From positions 88,573-152,572 of the forward strand of contig DBPW01000044.1 of assembly GCA_002305015.1 (NCBI GenBank): a stretch of 64,000 nt of DNA. Direction: 5' to 3'. Of the stretch, positions 59,794-64,000 are shown one piece after another. Made by a program: the position numbers and the translations under genes. Each line of letters starts with the position of its first letter. Position 1 is the stretch's first letter. This stretch comes from Bacteroidales bacterium UBA1410 (GTDB lineage Bacteria; Bacteroidota; Bacteroidia; Bacteroidales; Dysgonomonadaceae). The notes under the pieces were generated by a model. The model did no database searches. It had not been told where the DNA came from and was given only the letters and a program-made list of their open reading frames with translations.

Positions 59794-61734
59794 ATGGCTT
59801 ACAATATTATAGAGCTTAACGAAAAGCTTATCACAGAATTACGTGCTCTTGCCAAAGAAATGGGCATTCGGCGCCCCGATGCATACAAAAAAGAAGAACT
59901 CATCTATAAAATTCTTGATGAACAAGCAATTGCCGAAACTCAAAAAATGAAAGCAAATTATTCGGCAAAACAATCGAACCAAGAGCAAGATAAAGCAGAA
60001 ACGAAACCACAAGTTAAACCCTCAACACATCACAAAAGAAAAAAAACGGAAGCAACCGCTCAAAAAGAAGTTGAGGGAAAAAAACCAATTCAACCTGCAG
60101 CCAAAAAAGAAGTTGAAGAGAAAAAAACAATTCAACCTGAAGCCGAAAAAGAAGTAAAAAAAGCGGAATCCTCACTATCGACCACACCTGAAAAGGTTCT
60201 CGATAGACAAAATGACAGCGAATCCAATAAAACTACTCAAAATACAAAGTCGGCCTCGATTTCAACAAATGAAACGACTGACGAAGCCGAAAAAAAAACA
60301 AAAGAAAATATAGAGAAAACGACGGCTAAACCCACCCAACTGATTTTTAGATCGACTAAACGCCGAAGCGAAGAAAAACCCACCACACCAGAAGTTAAGC
60401 TTCCTCCTGTAGTAGCGGAAGATACTGCAGAAAAAAAACCCGCAAACACAAACACAAACACGGATGCCGATACCTCTGCAATCGCCGAAAAACCTTCTCT
60501 GGAAGAATTAATAACCCCATCGCCTCTTCAACCACGTCAACAGCCACAGCCTAAAAATCAATCTTCTGCACAGCCGAAAGAACAGGTACAAAAAGAAAAA
60601 GAACCCACTTTTGATTTCGATGGAATACTGGTGTCATCAGGCGTACTGGAAATCATGCCTGAAGGTTACGGGTTTCTACGTTCGTCGGACTACAATTACA
60701 TGTCTTCACCTGACGATATTTATGTTTCGCAATCGCAAATACGCTTATTCGGACTAAAAACAGGTGATGTGGTAGAAGGTCCCATTCGACCACCAAAAGA
60801 AGGCGAAAAATATTTTCCGTTGGTAAAAGTGGATAAAATCAATGGGCGCAATCCCGAAGAAGTGCGTGACCGCGTTCCTTTTAATCACCTCAAGCCCTTA
60901 TTCCCTACTGAAAAATTCAACCTTACAAAAGGTCACAACGACAACCTTTCCTGCCGTATTGTCGATCTTTTTACCCCCATAGGAAAAGGGCAGCGCGGAT
61001 TAATCGTAGCACAACCCAAAACAGGAAAAACCATGCTGCTGAAAGATATAGCCAATGCTATTGCCGATAATCATCCCGAAGTATATATGATCATTCTGTT
61101 AATTGACGAACGTCCGGAAGAAGTAACCGATATGGAACGTAGCGTAAATGCAGAAGTTATTGCCTCCACATTTGATGAACCGGCCGATCGACATGTGAAA
61201 ATTGCCGAAATCGTTCTCAATAAAGCTCAACGCATGGTAGAGTGTGGGCACGATGTGGTTATTCTACTCGATTCGATTACACGCCTCGCCCGCGCCTATA
61301 ATACGGTTCAGCCGGCATCAGGTAAAGTGTTGTCGGGTGGTGTTGACGCGAACGCCCTGCATAAACCCAAACGATTTTTCGGTGCAGCTCGCAACATCGA
61401 AAACGGAGGTTCCCTAACCATTATTGCCACGGCTCTGATCGAAACAGGGTCTAAAATGGATGATGTAATTTTTGAGGAATTTAAAGGCACCGGCAATATG
61501 GAGCTCCAGCTCGACCGGAAACTATCCAACAAACGTATCTTCCCGTCGGTCGATATCAATGCATCCAGCACTCGTCGCGACGATCTTCTCTTATCTGAGG
61601 ATACGTTGAACAGAATGTGGATATTACGTAATTTCTTGGCAGATATGAATTCGATTGAAGCCATGGAATTTCTACTAACGAGGTTAAAACGCACCAAAAA
61701 CAACGAAGAATTTCTTCTCTCAATGAATGATTAA
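59794..61734 (+). CDS. rho: Transcription termination factor Rho with a long disordered insert
   Basis: 646 residues against about 420 in E. coli. The N-terminal Rho-N helical domain (residues 1-45, IELNEKLITELRALAKEMGI) is followed by a Lys/Glu/Thr/Pro-rich disordered stretch to about 275, with a tandem repeat KEVEGKKPIQPAA / KEVEEKKTIQPEA at about 90-120. Then come the primary RNA-binding OB fold (SGVLEIMPEGYGFLRSSDYNYM) and the hexameric ATPase with Walker A AQPKTGKTM, LIDERPEEVTDMERS and the Q/R-loop regions (VLSGGVDANALHKPKRFFGAARN). Disordered inserts are known in Bacteroides Rho, where they have been reported to drive phase separation. Confidence 0.97.
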   Translation: MAYNIIELNEKLITELRALAKEMGIRRPDAYKKEELIYKILDEQAIAETQKMKANYSAKQSNQEQDKAETKPQVKPSTHHKRKKTEATAQKEVEGKKPIQPAAKKEVEEKKTIQPEAEKEVKKAESSLSTTPEKVLDRQNDSESNKTTQNTKSASISTNETTDEAEKKTKENIEKTTAKPTQLIFRSTKRRSEEKPTTPEVKLPPVVAEDTAEKKPANTNTNTDADTSAIAEKPSLEELITPSPLQPRQQPQPKNQSSAQPKEQVQKEKEPTFDFDGILVSSGVLEIMPEGYGFLRSSDYNYMSSPDDIYVSQSQIRLFGLKTGDVVEGPIRPPKEGEKYFPLVKVDKINGRNPEEVRDRVPFNHLKPLFPTEKFNLTKGHNDNLSCRIVDLFTPIGKGQRGLIVAQPKTGKTMLLKDIANAIADNHPEVYMIILLIDERPEEVTDMERSVNAEVIASTFDEPADRHVKIAEIVLNKAQRMVECGHDVVILLDSITRLARAYNTVQPASGKVLSGGVDANALHKPKRFFGAARNIENGGSLTIIATALIETGSKMDDVIFEEFKGTGNMELQLDRKLSNKRIFPSVDINASSTRRDDLLLSEDTLNRMWILRNFLADMNSIEAMEFLLTRLKRTKNNEEFLLSMND

Positions 61735-61739
61735 ATGCA

Positions 61740-62498
61740 TCACTTTTCTTCTAACCGAATATCGATTGGATAAACAATATCGTCCAGAAAAAGCGCATAA
61801 GCAGGGGCAGACGTCCCTGCTAAATTTCGATTTTTTGATTCAATAATATGACGGAAACCCTCTTCATCGATTCGTCCACGACCGGCGTCAAGCAATGTTC
61901 CCACAATAGCTCTCACCATATTACGAAGAAAACGGTTTGCCGTGATGGTAAACACGTAATCGTTTCCTTTTTTTTCCCAAACAGCCTTTTCAATCCGGCA
62001 ATTATTGGTTTTTACATCAGAATGAAGTTTGCTGAAACTGGTAAAATCTTTGTATTCAGTCAGGATACCACACAATGTGTTCATTAGTGCAATATCGGGA
62101 TCAAAGAAAACCCGGTATTTTAACTCATAAAGAAAAGGATCTTTTTGAGTGGTAACATAATAGGTATAGGTGCGTGAAATTGCACTGAAACGTGCATGAG
62201 CATCAGGCCTTACTTCGTAAATGTCATCAACAGCAATATCCTTAGGTAAAAAACCGTTCAGTTTCTTGATAAGATCCAAACGAGTAAAAGGCTCACCCTC
62301 CCAGTTGAAATGGGCAACCATTTTTTTAGCATGCACGCCGGCGTCGGTACGCCCGGCACCAACAATTCCAATGGGTTTTCGCAATAAAGTACTCAACGCC
62401 TCCTGAACCTTTTGCTGTACACTTATCCCATTCGGTTGAACCTGCCAACCGACATAATTTTTCCCGTTATATGCAAGAGTAATAAAAAAACGTTTCAT
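61740..62498 (-). CDS. truA: tRNA pseudouridine synthase A
   Basis: 252 residues. Modifies U38-U40 of tRNA anticodon arms. Catalytic Asp52 lies in GAGRTDAGVHA. RFFITLAYNGKNYVGWQ at the start and TANRFLRNMVRAIVGTLL are conserved. Convergent with rho (5 bp between the stops). Its start overlaps the stop of the DUF5715 gene by 4 bp. Confidence 0.96.
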   Translation of the reverse strand: MKRFFITLAYNGKNYVGWQVQPNGISVQQKVQEALSTLLRKPIGIVGAGRTDAGVHAKKMVAHFNWEGEPFTRLDLIKKLNGFLPKDIAVDDIYEVRPDAHARFSAISRTYTYYVTTQKDPFLYELKYRVFFDPDIALMNTLCGILTEYKDFTSFSKLHSDVKTNNCRIEKAVWEKKGNDYVFTITANRFLRNMVRAIVGTLLDAGRGRIDEEGFRHIIESKNRNLAGTSAPAYALFLDDIVYPIDIRLEEK

Positions 62499-63184
62499 TC
62501 ATCGACCCTTACCGTAATATGAAAACAAGCTTGTTTACGTTCGTGTTTTACATAACAGCGCTTTTGGTTTTTCAAATCAAATAAAACTTGTGCCAACACC
62601 AATTTCAGTCGTTCCGGCAACACTTGATTCACCGAATCGGCATCAACAGGGTCAAAACGTTTCCATGAAATATCGAAAGTAGTACCGTATCGGTGTGCCG
62701 AATTTTCGATGACATTGATATTTCGTCCTGTCAAATCCGATACATCCTCATCGGTACGCGTAACGCTGGTAAGATAAAGTTTATAAAGTGGCAATTCTTT
62801 GCTGTAGAGCGAATCTCTGAAGTTTTGAACAATATCCACCAGCAATTTTGCAGCCGAAGGGACCAAAAAAGGAACGGAATGAGAAAGAGGATATGTTTTA
62901 TAGAGTTCCAATTCATCGGGTAAACGTACCAGTTTATCTTTCAGTAACAACGTATCATCACGGGTTTCCATTGGTTTTACGCCGTTCTTGAGAGCCGAAG
63001 CCAAATGAACATCGGGAAGATCATTGAATTCTCTATTGTAATTCCCCGTAAATCGAGCTTTTTTATCCCGGATAACAGGAACGATTTTATCCGATTTTTC
63101 TCCCGATTCTGCTTTCCCTCTACTACAAGCAATAAAAAGTAACGCAATACCTATGCAACTTATTATCCCCTTAATATACTTCAT
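62495..63184 (-). CDS. DUF5715 family lipoprotein (peptidase M15-like fold suspected)
   Basis: 229 residues. Lipobox Cys20 (LLFIACSRG). Conserved centre: LTSVTRTDEDVSDLTGRN followed by SAHRYGTTFDISWKRF, which resembles the His/Asp pattern of M15-type D-Ala-D-Ala carboxypeptidases (SAHxxGxxxDI). The C-terminal HITVRV strand could supply the last metal His. That enzymatic reading is inference; the family is named only DUF5715. It overlaps truA by 4 bp and follows the exonuclease gene by 27 bp, so all three form one operon. Confidence 0.78.
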   Translation of the reverse strand: MKYIKGIISCIGIALLFIACSRGKAESGEKSDKIVPVIRDKKARFTGNYNREFNDLPDVHLASALKNGVKPMETRDDTLLLKDKLVRLPDELELYKTYPLSHSVPFLVPSAAKLLVDIVQNFRDSLYSKELPLYKLYLTSVTRTDEDVSDLTGRNINVIENSAHRYGTTFDISWKRFDPVDADSVNQVLPERLKLVLAQVLFDLKNQKRCYVKHERKQACFHITVRVDE

Positions 63185-63211
63185 AGATAGACACTTATCG
63201 CACTTCGATTA

Positions 63212-63982
63212 TCATTTGTTCATTTCCCTTAATCGAATCTTTGTGATTACTTGCTTGGTGTTTAAAGGAAAATCGCCTTCCATCATCCAAGCATAATAAC
63301 TCGGTTCATTCTTAAAAACCTCTGCAACAGATTTCCCTCTATGTTTCCCAAAATTAAAAACTTCCACCCCCTTTTCATTAAACACAATTCTCCCCGCAAA
63401 ATCCACATTATTGTTGAAACTCGAAAATTCTTTCGATAATACATTGATATCGTTTTCCAAATCCGGGTATTTTTCGAGTTGCGATTTCAATACTTCATAC
63501 GTTGCCACAGCATCAGCTTCAGCCGAATGTGCATTTTCCAATTCTTTATCGCAATAAAATCGGTATGCGGCCTCCAGTGTGCGTTGTTCTTTCTTGTGAA
63601 AAATAATTTGCACATCCACAAATTTTCGCTTACTCATATCGAAATCTACACCCGCCCGAAGAAATTCCTCAGCAAGCATAGGCACATCAAATCGACTCGA
63701 ATTGAAACCCGCCATATCACACCCTTCCAACTGTTCGGCAAGTGTTTTGGCGAGTTGTTTAAAAGTTGGGCAATCTTTCACATCTTCATCTGTAATCCCA
63801 TGAATGGCAGTGGATTCCTCAGGGATATGCATTTCAGGATTGATGCGATACGATCGTATTTCTTCTTTGCCGTTGGGATAAACCTTTAATAGCGATATCT
63901 CTACAATTCTATCCTTAGTGATATTAATTCCCGTAGTTTCCAAATCGAAAAAAACCAACGGATTTTTTAAATTCAATTTCAT
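63212..63982 (-). CDS. DnaQ-like 3'-5' exonuclease
   Basis: 256 residues. DEDDh exonuclease fold: ExoI is VFFDLETTGI (Asp13, Glu15), ExoII lies in DMAGFNSSRFDVPML and ExoIII in ENAHSAEADAVATYEVL (His and Asp). The C-terminal 60 residues (VFNFGKHRGKSVAEVF then YYAWMMEGDFP) form a small added module found in Bacteroidota homologues, annotated as putative quorum-sensing-regulated or general exonuclease. Proofreading or repair role inferred. The start at 63982 is 18 bp from the window edge, so the promoter is not visible. Confidence 0.9.
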   Translation of the reverse strand: MKLNLKNPLVFFDLETTGINITKDRIVEISLLKVYPNGKEEIRSYRINPEMHIPEESTAIHGITDEDVKDCPTFKQLAKTLAEQLEGCDMAGFNSSRFDVPMLAEEFLRAGVDFDMSKRKFVDVQIIFHKKEQRTLEAAYRFYCDKELENAHSAEADAVATYEVLKSQLEKYPDLENDINVLSKEFSSFNNNVDFAGRIVFNEKGVEVFNFGKHRGKSVAEVFKNEPSYYAWMMEGDFPLNTKQVITKIRLREMNK

Positions 63983-64000
63983 ACGTAAATTGTTTATATG

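Overview
This 64 kb window is a stretch of a Bacteroidota chromosome, order Bacteroidales. Its gene complement would suit a Dysgonomonadaceae/Porphyromonadaceae-type organism, but the genus cannot be fixed from the sequence. The evidence is the promoter type (TAnnTTTG -7 elements in front of more than 20 genes), lipoproteins with a short acidic run after the lipobox cysteine, a SusD-like tail, DUF4270, DUF6340 and DUF5715 proteins, a Rho factor with a long disordered insert, and a TPP-riboswitch thiamine-uptake operon of the TonB receptor/PnuT type. No tRNA, rRNA, CRISPR array, plasmid or phage module was seen. Apart from one insertion-sequence cluster this is ordinary core chromosome.

Layout. 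0-3.2 kb is the end of a polysaccharide-utilisation-like locus: a SusD tail, a surface lipoprotein and a GHL10 glycosyl-hydrolase-like lipoprotein. 3.3-5.8 kb holds umuDC, with a candidate SOS operator, and a small PEGA-like lipoprotein. 6-10.4 kb carries ligA and panC-panD plus a beta-barrel protein. 10.5-12.8 kb carries a truncated GT5 starch-synthase-like protein and a DUF4270 lipoprotein. 12.8-16.6 kb is an 830 bp non-coding region with three similar promoter-like units, followed by a 970-residue Ala/Thr-rich lipoprotein that looks like an S-layer or other abundant surface protein. 16.6-19.6 kb is a graveyard of nested, decayed insertion sequences (IS1182, IS21, IS481 and IS1634-like).

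19.7-33.6 kb holds ruvB, queG, a three-gene surface-glycan cluster (flippase, FkbM methyltransferase, GT2), rnr, a beta-mannosidase, a BASS transporter and the yicC-gmk-esterase operon. 34.0-38.6 kb is the thiamine salvage operon: riboswitch, TonB-dependent receptor, PnuT, a SIMPL-domain protein and thiamine pyrophosphokinase. 38.5-51 kb contains a MATE exporter, recO, rplS, a GH3/serine-hydrolase fusion, aroB, a sodium symporter with engB, a HAD phosphatase, an aldo/keto reductase and queC-queF. 51-64 kb contains a GH16 lipoprotein, an aminotransferase, a LolC/E-type permease, etfB-etfA-acyl-CoA dehydrogenase, a DUF6340 lipoprotein, rho, truA, a DUF5715 lipoprotein and a DnaQ-like exonuclease.

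How genes work together. queC, queF and queG supply three steps of queuosine synthesis from two separate loci. The thiamine operon would bring thiamine across the outer membrane (receptor), across the inner membrane (PnuT) and into TPP (pyrophosphokinase), with TPP feeding back on the riboswitch. EtfAB would pass electrons from the co-encoded acyl-CoA dehydrogenase. The most interesting non-textbook signals are the triplicated promoter in front of the S-layer-like gene, the competing hairpin between the TPP aptamer and the first start codon, and the dyad in the umuD promoter.
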